This document shows, in pieces, positions 1 to 5,761 of a stretch of DNA of 5,844 bases. The notes beneath the pieces were generated by a model. It was not told the DNA's origin. It worked only from the letters and a program-made list of their open reading frames with translations, and did not search any database. The stretch spans positions 1 through 5,844 of the forward strand of contig JBGVFN010000181.1 in NCBI GenBank assembly GCA_045121095.1. The letters run 5' to 3'. How positions within the stretch are numbered: the first letter of the stretch is position 1; the number at the start of each line of letters is the position of its first letter. The stretch is from TWA4 sp045121095. Its GTDB lineage: Bacteria > Bacillota > Clostridia > Lachnospirales > Lachnospiraceae. The position numbers and the translations under genes were made by a program.

Positions 1-1100
1 GAAAACGCTGTACGCTGCTTGTGATGGCTGGTGTGGCAGCACTCATACTGGTTTTGTCCTATTTTTATGACAGCGTCCGCAATGAAAAGGATGTGGAAAA
101 TAAGCTGGATACACGATTGATGGCGGCTATTTATCATGAGCGGAAAAATAAGACATTACGCCGGGCATTTTCTTTGAAAAAGAGAAAATCAGCTCTGCTG
201 ATCAATTCACCGGTGGCCAGCTTTGGATTTGTGGAAAGTTATCGCCGCCTTCGTGAGAAGCTGGTGTCACGCTGCAAACGAAGCGGCAAAAAGATTATTC
301 TTATTACCAGTATGCTGGAAAATGAAGGAAAATCCACGGTAGCAGCCAATCTGGCACTGGCATTGGCAGGGGTATCTGATAAGGTCCTTCTGCTGGATGC
401 AGATCTGCGTAAACCTGCCCAGCATAAGATTTTCCAGTGCCAGGATAAGATAAAAGGAAGCCTCAGCAGATTTCTGCGGGGAAAAGAACCGCTGGAGGAC
501 TGCCTGATCTGGGATGAAGAACATGGTATTTATATTATGTGCGATAAGAAGTATCATAAAGACTCCAGTGAAATCATTTCCACAAGCCGGATGGGCAATC
601 TGATTTCTGTACTGCGGGAGCAGATGGATTATATTATTATTGATACGCCGCCCATGGAGCTGGTAGCAGATGCAGAAGCACTGGCAGAATATGCAGATTA
701 TTCTCTGCTGGTCATCAGCCCCGACTATGCCCCGACAAAAGCAGTCAATGACTGTATTGATCAGTTAAATGATTGTCATGCCAAGCTTTTGGGCTGTGTT
801 TTAAACAATGTTTACACCATTCAGCTGCTGGTGCGTCAGATGACGGGTATTAACCTGAGTGGCATTCTGAACACCGGTTACGGTAAATTCGGCGGCTATG
901 GAAGTGGTTACGGATATGGTTATGGCTATGGCTATGGAAAGAAGGACGGATATGGTTCATTTTCCTCAAAAAACGGTAAAAATAAAAGAAGTTCAAAAAA
1001 TATTTATCGGGAAGTTTCTTCCGGTGATGGATTTTTTGAAAAACCTGTAAAAAAGGCCCGGATGGAAGAGGATGGAGCATCTCACGGAGAGGAGGTATAG
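1..1100 (+). CDS. Wzz-type chain-length determinant / BY-kinase (CpsD/CapB family), 5'-partial
   Basis: This is the C-terminal part of a bacterial tyrosine autokinase that regulates capsule or exopolysaccharide chain length and export at the cytoplasmic membrane. The frame is open from base 3 with no stop. Candidate GTG (21) and ATG (24) starts have no Shine-Dalgarno and fall inside a hydrophobic segment (AGVAALILVLSYF) that looks like the second transmembrane helix of a Wzz domain, so the true start lies upstream of the window. Counting from base 21, visible motifs are EX2RX2R (E72, R75, R78; ring assembly in this family), Walker A ENEGKST (101-106 region, K104), Walker A' LLLDADLRKP (123-132) and Walker B YIIIDTPP (204-211). 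The tail at 287-312 is Gly-Tyr rich, with eight tyrosines as probable autophosphorylation sites, followed by a basic Ser/Lys stretch and an acidic end. The stop lies 3 nt before the next kinase start, so the two are co-transcribed. Walker A has Asn where many relatives have Gly, which should still be functional. Confidence 0.9.
   Translation, partial: KRCTLLVMAGVAALILVLSYFYDSVRNEKDVENKLDTRLMAAIYHERKNKTLRRAFSLKKRKSALLINSPVASFGFVESYRRLREKLVSRCKRSGKKIILITSMLENEGKSTVAANLALALAGVSDKVLLLDADLRKPAQHKIFQCQDKIKGSLSRFLRGKEPLEDCLIWDEEHGIYIMCDKKYHKDSSEIISTSRMGNLISVLREQMDYIIIDTPPMELVADAEALAEYADYSLLVISPDYAPTKAVNDCIDQLNDCHAKLLGCVLNNVYTIQLLVRQMTGINLSGILNTGYGKFGGYGSGYGYGYGYGYGKKDGYGSFSSKNGKNKRSSKNIYREVSSGDGFFEKPVKKARMEEDGASHGEEV
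876..957 (+). repeat. Gly-Tyr codon repeat in tail of first BY-kinase
   Basis: In-frame GGN-TAY hexanucleotide repeats, densest at about 906-939, encode five consecutive Gly-Tyr dipeptides plus flanking isolated GYG units. Third-base variation (GGT/GGA/GGC, TAT/TAC) makes the DNA less repetitive than the peptide, which suggests selection on the protein. Confidence 0.85.
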
Positions 1101-1103
1101 GAT

Positions 1104-2609
1104 ATGGAAACGAAAACAATAGGGACATCCAAATACCAGACCTCTCTGCAGGGGGATGAAGGCAAAATTGATTTATTTAAAATTATGACGGATATGTGGA
1201 AGGGCATCAAGGCCGGCTGGTGGATTTTGCTGATTCTGGCGCTGGCAGCAGGTGTGTATCAGTTTTTCCGTTATGATCGAAGCTATACACCCTATTATGA
1301 AACTTCTGCTACGGTATTTGTCAATCTGGCTGGTGATGGCAGCAAAAGCTATCAGAATTGTCTGACTGCCAATCAGATGGTGACTCTGTTCCCTTATCTG
1401 ATGGAGAATGGTGTTCTGACAGATGCCATTGAAGATGAAATGGGCCTGGAAAAAGGCGCAGCACTTCCAGGAAGTGTAAGTCTGGAAGTCAGTTCCTCCA
1501 CCAATCTGCTGACTTTTTATGTCAGCGGCTCCGATCCGGAGGAAATTTATGCACTTTTACAGGCGGTGATCGAAGTACTGCCGGATACTCTCAGCTATAT
1601 TGCGGGCCCTACGGAATTTATTATGTTCAAAGATATGGGAGTCCCCGCGGAGCCCGCTAACTCCCAAACATCGGAACTGGATTTTATCAAATTTGCAGGG
1701 ATATATGCTGCGAAGCTGTATATCATGGGTGTGCTGCTCCTTGCATTGTATGGTCTGACCATCCGCACCATTGCCAATGCTGATGAAATGAAACAGTATC
1801 TCAATGCGCCGAATCTGGGCGTACTCCCTTCTGTTACTTTTAAAAAGCGCAGCAACAGCCGGAAAAATCAGCTGACGGTAGACAATTCCCGGGTTCCATT
1901 TCGATTTGGAGAGTCTCTCCGTATGCTACGGAACCGTTTTGAACGTGTCATGGAAGAAAACGAAAGCCGGGTGGTTCTGGTAACCAGTACCATTCCCGGA
2001 GAAGGTAAGACCACTGTGGCAGTCAATCTGGCCATGTCTCTGGCCCAGAAAGGCCGAAAGGTGCTGTTGATCGATGCAGACATGAGAAATCCTTCTGTAA
2101 CTGCTATTTTGCAGATGAACAGCAGTGCAGATGGACTTTGCGAAGTACTCAACGGTAAAAACAGAGTAGAAGATGCCATTACAGTACTTCCGGATTCCGG
2201 GCTGTATGTACTTCCAGCAGGTGGTGTGACCAATAAATCTACCGATCTTCTTTCTTCAAAGCAGATGCATCAGCTGATTTTGAAGGTACAGGATTATGCA
2301 GATTATGTGATTGTGGATACTCCGCCGGTCATGGTGCTGGGCGATTCTCTGGCGCTGGGCAAATACGTAGATGGATGCATCTATGTGGTACGCCGTGAAC
2401 GGGCAAGACGCCATGTGATCCTGGATGGATTTACCCAGATGGCAGAAAATGGCTGCCGCATCCTTGGAGCTGTACTGAATGATGATCTGAACGGTGGATC
2501 AGGAATCGGTGGCCGTTACGGACACTATGGTAAGTACGGAAGCTATGGTAAGTACGGAAAATACGGAAGTTATGGACGGTATGGATATGGCGGAAGTGAG
2601 AAAGAGTAA
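1104..2609 (+). CDS. Wzz-type chain-length determinant fused to BY-kinase, Gly/Tyr-repeat tail
   Basis: This is a complete 501-residue fusion of a Wzz polysaccharide co-polymerase domain and a cytoplasmic BY-kinase (Wzc/CapAB type). The start is ATG 1104, with GGAGG at 1091-1095 eight bases upstream. Transmembrane helices lie near residues 39-55 and 200-222, enclosing an extracytoplasmic Wzz loop of about 145 residues. The kinase follows: EX2RX2R (E270, R273, R276), Walker A IPGEGKTT (297-304, K302), Walker A' LLIDADMRNP (321-330) and Walker B VIVDTPP (402-408). Residues 471-494 form repeated X-Tyr-Gly triplets (X = R, H, K or S) with nine tyrosines in all, the expected trans-autophosphorylation cluster. 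The gene lies directly behind another BY-kinase and before a sugar dehydratase. Family knowledge says that cycles of tail phosphorylation and dephosphorylation set ring assembly and polymer length. No cognate phosphatase is visible here. Function is assigned from motifs; the polymer is unknown. Confidence 0.93.
   Translation: METKTIGTSKYQTSLQGDEGKIDLFKIMTDMWKGIKAGWWILLILALAAGVYQFFRYDRSYTPYYETSATVFVNLAGDGSKSYQNCLTANQMVTLFPYLMENGVLTDAIEDEMGLEKGAALPGSVSLEVSSSTNLLTFYVSGSDPEEIYALLQAVIEVLPDTLSYIAGPTEFIMFKDMGVPAEPANSQTSELDFIKFAGIYAAKLYIMGVLLLALYGLTIRTIANADEMKQYLNAPNLGVLPSVTFKKRSNSRKNQLTVDNSRVPFRFGESLRMLRNRFERVMEENESRVVLVTSTIPGEGKTTVAVNLAMSLAQKGRKVLLIDADMRNPSVTAILQMNSSADGLCEVLNGKNRVEDAITVLPDSGLYVLPAGGVTNKSTDLLSSKQMHQLILKVQDYADYVIVDTPPVMVLGDSLALGKYVDGCIYVVRRERARRHVILDGFTQMAENGCRILGAVLNDDLNGGSGIGGRYGHYGKYGSYGKYGKYGSYGRYGYGGSEKE
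2514..2594 (+). repeat. X-Tyr-Gly codon repeat in tail of second BY-kinase
   Basis: Nine-base in-frame units NNN-TAY-GGN encode RYG, HYG, KYG, SYG, KYG, KYG, SYG and RYG, then a final YGG. The unit is a tripeptide with a mostly basic or serine first residue, unlike the dipeptide repeat of the neighbouring kinase. Confidence 0.85.
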
Positions 2610-2632
2610 TGGATTATCAGAAATGAGGTAGT

Positions 2633-4507
2633 ATGATAAAGATTATTAAAAAATTATACGAAAATCCCGTGAAACAGAGTCGAATGATCATGTTGATCCT
2701 GCTCGATGTAATCTGTGTGCTGATTTCTGGTTATCTGGCACTGCTGATACGGTTTGAATTTCAGAGCATAGAGCCGGAGTTTCTGGAGGCATTTATTCGT
2801 TACTCGCCTGTTCATATCATCACCATGATACTTTTGTACTGGTTTTTCCGGGTCTACCACAGCCTCTGGGAATATGCCGGTTATCAGGAATGCATGAACA
2901 TTGTCTGGGCCTGTATGGCAGGCAGTCTGATTCAATTTGCAGGAATACATATCCTGGGATTTCATGTTCCCAGAAGTTTTTATATTATGTCCAACTCCAT
3001 TTTGGGCTGCATGACCATTGCTACCCGTCTGAGTTATCGTATGGCGCGTCTGTATATACAGAAACGGATGCCGCAGCTGCCTGTACATGTGGAAATTTCC
3101 CATCCGAGGAATATCATGATTATTGGCGGCGGTCAGTCTGGCATCATGCTGATTAAAGAAATCCGACACAGTAGTTTTCTGAATCGAGAGGTCTGCTGTG
3201 TCATTGATGATGACCCTCTTAAATATGGGCGTTATATTCAGGGGGTCCGCGTAGTAGGAAACCGCAACCATATTGTGGAAATGGCAGAAAAATATGACAT
3301 TGACCAGATCATTATTGCCATGCCGTCTGCCAAGCGGACGGATGTAAGGCAGATTCTGGAAATCTGTCAGAAAACCCGCTGTGAACTGATGACCGTTCCC
3401 GGTCTGTATCAGATCATAAAGGGCGAAGTCACCGTTTCTCAGCTGCGAAAAGTGCAGATTGAGGACCTGCTGGGACGGGAACCGGTGGAACTGGATACTG
3501 CATCTATTATGGGTTATGTCAATAATAAAACCGTCATGGTTACCGGCGGCGGCGGCTCCATCGGCAGCGAATTGTGCCGTCAGCTGGCTTCGCACCCCAT
3601 CAAACGTCTGGTCATTGTGGATATTTATGAAAACAACGCCTACGATATTCAGCAGGAACTGAAACGCAAATATCCCGAACTGGATCTGGAGGTGCGGATT
3701 GCTTCTGTAAGAGATTATCACCGGATGAATGAGCTCTTTGCCAAATTTCAGCCGGACATCATTTACCATGCAGCAGCCCACAAACATGTACCGCTTATGG
3801 AGGACAGTCCCAATGAAGCTGTAAAAAATAATGTGGGCGGTACCTATAATATGGTACGCCTGGCCGATCAGTGGAAGGTAAAACGATTTGTACTGATTTC
3901 CACCGATAAAGCAGTAAACCCCACCAACATCATGGGAGCTACCAAACGTCTCTGTGAAATGATCATTCAGACCTATAACCGTCATTCTGCAACGGAATAT
4001 GTGGCAGTACGATTCGGCAATGTACTGGGCAGCAACGGAAGCGTCATCCCGCTTTTCAAAAAGCAGATTGAAGAAGGCGGCCCTGTAACCGTAACCCATC
4101 CGGATATCATCCGTTATTTTATGCTGATTCCCGAAGCCGTATCCCTGGTCATTCAGGCAGGTGCCTACGCCAAAGGCGGAGAAATCTTTGTGCTGGACAT
4201 GGGTGATCCCGTTAAAATCGCTGATCTGGCAAAAAATCTGATTCGTCTGTCCGGACGGGATGATGTGGAAATCGTTTACACAGGTCTGCGCCCTGGTGAG
4301 AAGCTGTATGAAGAACTTCTGATGAACGAAGAAGGCATGCAGGACACTCCCAATAAACTGATTCATATCGGACATCCCATTGAGCTGGACGAAGAAAGTT
4401 TTCTGCCCAGGCTGGAAAATCTGCTGAAAAAAGCCCATGAAGACGCAGATGAGACGAAACTGCTGGTCAAAGAACTGGTGGAAACATATGTCATTACAGA
4501 AAATTAA
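2633..4507 (+). CDS. Membrane UDP-sugar 4,6-dehydratase (FlaA1/PglF/WbpM/CapD-like)
   Basis: A 624-residue enzyme of the polysaccharide nucleotide-sugar dehydratase family, which converts UDP-GlcNAc to a UDP-4-keto-6-deoxy sugar, the first step toward sugars such as diNAc-bacillosamine or FucNAc. Four hydrophobic segments lie near residues 18-39, 60-75, 86-108 and 116-133. A CoA-binding-like Rossmann fold follows (GGGQSG, 165-170), then the catalytic short-chain dehydrogenase domain with TGGGGSIG (304-311). The active site shows T424-D425-K426 and M434-xxx-K438. The Met in place of the usual Tyr matches the large membrane subfamily (WbpM-type) and is not a defect. RPGEKLYEE (553-561) is a further family signature. 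Full length is typical. The start is ATG 2633, with GAGG at 2625-2628 (a short 4-nt gap) and 23 nt after the second kinase stop. It is the last gene of the operon, followed by a strong terminator. Exact substrate and product stereochemistry cannot be read from the sequence. Confidence 0.93.
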   Translation: MIKIIKKLYENPVKQSRMIMLILLDVICVLISGYLALLIRFEFQSIEPEFLEAFIRYSPVHIITMILLYWFFRVYHSLWEYAGYQECMNIVWACMAGSLIQFAGIHILGFHVPRSFYIMSNSILGCMTIATRLSYRMARLYIQKRMPQLPVHVEISHPRNIMIIGGGQSGIMLIKEIRHSSFLNREVCCVIDDDPLKYGRYIQGVRVVGNRNHIVEMAEKYDIDQIIIAMPSAKRTDVRQILEICQKTRCELMTVPGLYQIIKGEVTVSQLRKVQIEDLLGREPVELDTASIMGYVNNKTVMVTGGGGSIGSELCRQLASHPIKRLVIVDIYENNAYDIQQELKRKYPELDLEVRIASVRDYHRMNELFAKFQPDIIYHAAAHKHVPLMEDSPNEAVKNNVGGTYNMVRLADQWKVKRFVLISTDKAVNPTNIMGATKRLCEMIIQTYNRHSATEYVAVRFGNVLGSNGSVIPLFKKQIEEGGPVTVTHPDIIRYFMLIPEAVSLVIQAGAYAKGGEIFVLDMGDPVKIADLAKNLIRLSGRDDVEIVYTGLRPGEKLYEELLMNEEGMQDTPNKLIHIGHPIELDEESFLPRLENLLKKAHEDADETKLLVKELVETYVITEN

Positions 4508-4525
4508 AAATTCTTACATTCTTTT

Positions 4526-4559
4526 GAGTCATTGTTGATAAAACAGTGGCTCTTTTTTT
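4526..4559 (+). terminator. Intrinsic terminator of the polysaccharide operon
   Basis: An 11-bp stem pairs 4526-4536 with 4542-4552 (GAGTCATTGTT with AACAGTGGCTC, two G-T wobbles) around the loop GATAA, followed directly by seven Ts. It lies 18 nt after the dehydratase stop, so the operon ends here. Confidence 0.93.
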
Positions 4560-4596
4560 GTAGAGCGAGAGCGCGTCTACGTGTGATGTGGCTCTA
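4560..4596 (+). other. Two mutually exclusive short hairpins after the terminator
   Basis: Bases 4560-4567 (GTAGAGCG) can pair with 4572-4580 (one bulged G), or 4561-4566 (TAGAGC) can pair with 4591-4596 (GCTCTA). The octamer GTGGCTCT occurs at 4546-4553 and again at 4588-4595. The region lies upstream of the next promoter candidate, so it would be transcribed only by read-through. Function is unknown. Confidence 0.35.
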
Positions 4597-4608
4597 AAAT
4601 ATCGAATT

Positions 4609-4636
4609 AAAAAAACGTAGTTTTTCGAGAAAAAAA
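4609..4636. promoter_or_regulatory. Phased A/T tracts upstream of the cassette promoter (UP-element-like)
   Basis: An A7 tract (4609-4615), a T5 tract (4621-4625) and an A7 tract (4630-4636) have centres about 10-11 bp apart, matching the helical repeat. This predicts curved DNA and a possible RNA polymerase alpha-subunit contact just upstream of the -35 at 4639. Confidence 0.4.
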
Positions 4637-4638
4637 GG

Positions 4639-4666
4639 TAGACATTTTTTTCAGGGGGGGTAAACT
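4639..4666 (+). promoter_or_regulatory. Candidate promoter with homopolymeric T7-CA-G7 spacer
   Basis: The -35 is TAGACA (4639-4644, 5 of 6 consensus) and the -10 is TAAACT (4661-4666, 4 of 6), separated by 16 bp made of T7, CA and G7. Transcription would start near 4673, giving a leader of about 93 nt for the gene at 4766. The -10 is imperfect, so the assignment rests on position and on the lack of a better candidate between the terminator and the gene. Confidence 0.5.
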
Positions 4667-4731
4667 AGTAATACACTTCAGTGGCCATAAGGGTGCAAAT
4701 CATAATAAAAAACAATAAACATTTCAATTTA

Positions 4732-4760
4732 ATTCAAAGAGGAAACTTGAATCTGGAGGG
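4732..4760 (+). promoter_or_regulatory. Leader hairpin and Shine-Dalgarno before the secreted protein
   Basis: ATTCAA (4732-4737) pairs with TTGAAT (4747-4752), leaving a purine loop AGAGGAAAC that resembles a decoy ribosome-binding site. The real site, GGAGGG at 4755-4760, follows immediately, five bases before ATG 4766, and decides that start. Confidence 0.45.
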
Positions 4761-4765
4761 TAGTA

Positions 4766-5221
4766 ATGCACAAGGAATCGAAAAAAAATGTGGGAAAATC
4801 CATAAAGAAATGGGTGAAAAAATGTGTTATACTGGTTTTGGCAGTATGTATGCTGCAGTCTCCTCTGTTGTCAGATCTGGGGGCAGCTGGTGATTCTGTG
4901 GGAACCATAGAAGCACAGGCTGCAGAAGTGTATAAAAGATTTTATTTTCAGGGCGGTCTTGTTATGATCCCCGGAAGCTGCATATCTTATACCTGGACTA
5001 AAATGGAGAAAGGTGATCGCGTACAGTTTGCGGTAAATGGAAACGGAACTTTAAAGGTGGGAGTTTGCCGGATGAGTGATAACAAACGCATCGGTGTACA
5101 GCGGACAGGTAATTTTTCTGCTACAATTACAATTCCCAGTACGGGATACTATAAAGTGTTTATCATGAATACCAGCAGTCGGACGGTATCTTTTAAAGGG
5201 GTAGCAATCTGTTCGCATTAA
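4766..5221 (+). CDS. Small secreted protein of unknown function
   Basis: I do not recognise this 151-residue protein. It has a strongly basic N-terminus (about residues 3-19), a hydrophobic core (20-31, CVILVLAVCML) and a likely signal-peptidase I site after AQA (50-52), so the exported mature part would be about 99 residues. LAVC does not fit a lipobox because Val precedes Cys. The mature part has aromatic and Thr/Ser/Gly-rich alternating patterns (for example FSATITIPSTGYYKVFIMN, 117-135), suggesting a small beta-sandwich like those at the ends of secreted peptidases or adhesins. It also has three cysteines (72, 101, 149), so one disulfide is possible. There is no sortase motif, transmembrane tail or catalytic signature. 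The start is set by GGAGGG five bases upstream. It lies between two terminators with only the 57-codon gene behind it, so it is not part of the polysaccharide operon. A surface or signalling role is a guess. Confidence 0.85.
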   Translation: MHKESKKNVGKSIKKWVKKCVILVLAVCMLQSPLLSDLGAAGDSVGTIEAQAAEVYKRFYFQGGLVMIPGSCISYTWTKMEKGDRVQFAVNGNGTLKVGVCRMSDNKRIGVQRTGNFSATITIPSTGYYKVFIMNTSSRTVSFKGVAICSH

Positions 5222-5231
5222 GGAGAAGCTT

Positions 5232-5405
5232 ATGTGGAAGAAAAGGAAAAAGAAACAGGAAACGGAACAAATCAGAGAAAAACAGGATGAGCTTGAACTC
5301 TGCGGGCTAGACCAGAAGATGCTGGAAAAGTTTACCACCGCACATGCAGCTTTAGATGAAGAAGAAAAGGCGCGTGTGGAAAAGGCGATTGAGAGATTGA
5401 AATAA
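5232..5405 (+). CDS. Small highly charged helical protein, 57 aa, unknown function
   Basis: A 57-codon ORF begins with MWKKRKKKQETEQ and ends IERLK. Its Shine-Dalgarno AGGAG (5221-5225) overlaps the TAA of the upstream secreted-protein gene, six bases before ATG 5232, so the two genes are almost certainly co-transcribed and possibly translationally coupled. The protein is dominated by Lys, Glu, Gln and Arg with a basic first eight residues, an acidic patch (DEEEK, 42-46) and Leu/Ala spacing consistent with two helices. It has no signal peptide or membrane segment, so it is expected in the cytoplasm or at the inner membrane face. A single Cys (24) is present. No family is recognised. It could be an accessory or chaperone-like partner of the secreted protein. 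Coding status rests on the good ribosome-binding site, the tight spacing and the terminator that follows. Confidence 0.7.
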   Translation: MWKKRKKKQETEQIREKQDELELCGLDQKMLEKFTTAHAALDEEEKARVEKAIERLK

Positions 5406-5453
5406 AAGGATAGAGGTTGATAAATAAAATATTTTATATCATATAAAAATATA
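5406..5453. other. AT-rich palindromic spacer before the terminator
   Basis: This holds a perfect 14-bp palindrome ATAAAATATTTTAT (5424-5437) and a second small hairpin, CATATA (5440-5445) with TATATG (5450-5455). A TTGATA box (5417-5422) with TATAAA (5442-5447) at 19-bp spacing is a weak promoter-like pair that would fire into the terminator. No coding potential is seen. Confidence 0.4.
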
Positions 5454-5520
5454 TGAATGGTTACAAAAATCCTGCTGGTTTTAGATGTGAAACACCAGCA
5501 GGATTTTTTGTAACCATTCA
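5454..5520. terminator. Long palindromic, probably bidirectional terminator
   Basis: The 26-nt left arm (5454-5479) and 27-nt right arm (5494-5520) are perfect reverse complements except for one extra base in the T/A tract, around a 14-nt loop. The core CCTGCTGGT/ACCAGCAGG is flanked by A5 on the left and T6 on the right, so RNA from either strand ends in a U-run after a GC-rich hairpin. The outer TGAATGGTTAC/GTAACCATTCA pairing extends the stem beyond what termination needs. It lies 48 nt after the 57-codon gene and closes the two-gene cassette. Confidence 0.85.
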
Positions 5521-5578
5521 GCCAGGCATAATTTTGGAAAAATCTCTTAAAGATACGAAAAAATATAGGAAAAGAAGT

Positions 5579-5607
5579 TTGCAATCACAATAGAATGCTG
5601 TTATAAT
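5579..5607 (+). promoter_or_regulatory. Extended -10 promoter (P1)
   Basis: The -35 is TTGCAA (5579-5584), the spacer is 17 bp, and the -10 is a perfect TATAAT (5602-5607) preceded by TG at 5599-5600 (extended -10). The expected start is near 5614. It would transcribe the 20-codon ORF and then run into the interleaved repeats and the partial gene at 5800. Confidence 0.65.
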
Positions 5608-5662
5608 ACAAACGATGGCGATAAAAGACTATAGAAACAGATGATAAGGAATAAGAAATTCT

Positions 5663-5725
5663 ATGGATTATTATAGAGATAAGAACGTGAATACAAAAAA
5701 TAAACACCAGTTTACAACTTTTTAA
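5663..5725 (+). CDS. Possible 20-codon ORF, perhaps the remnant of an interrupted gene
   Basis: ATG 5663 opens MDYYRDKNVNTKN and stops at TAA 5723-5725. AAGGA at 5646-5650 is 12 nt away, which is farther than ideal. It lies downstream of the good promoter P1. The product is too short to identify, and its stop falls just before the interleaved repeats. It could be a short peptide, the start of a gene cut by an insertion, or non-coding chance. Confidence 0.2.
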   Translation: MDYYRDKNVNTKNKHQFTTF

Positions 5726-5732
5726 ATAAAAA

Positions 5733-5761
5733 AATACAAATACATCTCTTTGTAGTATAAT
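5733..5761 (+). promoter_or_regulatory. Local promoter (P2) of the partial right-edge gene
   Basis: A perfect -10 TATAAT (5756-5761) has a poor -35, AATACA (5733-5738, 3 of 6), at 17-bp spacing. The expected start is near 5768, about 32 nt before TTG 5800. RNA from here would lack the left repeat arm at 5734-5751. Confidence 0.5.

Larger units (their letters stand above)
5521..5733. other. AT-rich intergenic region with no firm gene
   Basis: No convincing gene, RNA gene or large repeat is seen here. It contains one good promoter (5579-5607), a 9-codon ATG ORF at 5615 lacking a ribosome-binding site, and a 20-codon ORF at 5663-5725. A small TCTAT/ATAGA hairpin is also present in the middle. 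Together with the spacer and terminator to its left and the repeats to its right, this fills the stretch between the 57-codon gene and the partial ORF at 5800. Confidence 0.5.

Noticed and set aside
21..26. GTG/ATG as the true start of the first kinase
   Set aside because: The frame is open back to base 3, no Shine-Dalgarno precedes it, and it would begin inside a transmembrane helix typical of the Wzz domain, so the gene is cut by the window edge.
3923..3949. Met in place of catalytic Tyr in the dehydratase as a sign of an inactive enzyme
   Set aside because: The Met-xxx-Lys form with preceding Thr-Asp-Lys is the normal active-site version in large membrane WbpM-type dehydratases.
2654..4438. 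Very long minus-strand open frame (594 codons) opposite the dehydratase
   Set aside because: It lies wholly antisense to a full-length gene with clear family motifs. Its translation is rich in His, Phe, Gln and Asn without domains, and it looks like a codon-usage shadow.
4838..4852. Lipoprotein signal at LAVC (residues 25-28)
   Set aside because: Position -1 to the cysteine is Val, not Gly/Ala/Ser, and a good AQA signal-peptidase I site follows.
4681..4893. Alternative 70-codon frame overlapping the leader and secreted-protein gene
   Set aside because: It has a GTG start without a ribosome-binding site, no domain signal, and overlaps a gene with a strong Shine-Dalgarno and signal peptide.
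5051..5584. Minus-strand 177-codon open frame
   Set aside because: It runs antisense through the secreted gene, the 57-codon gene and straight across the palindromic terminator, and has no ribosome-binding site evidence.
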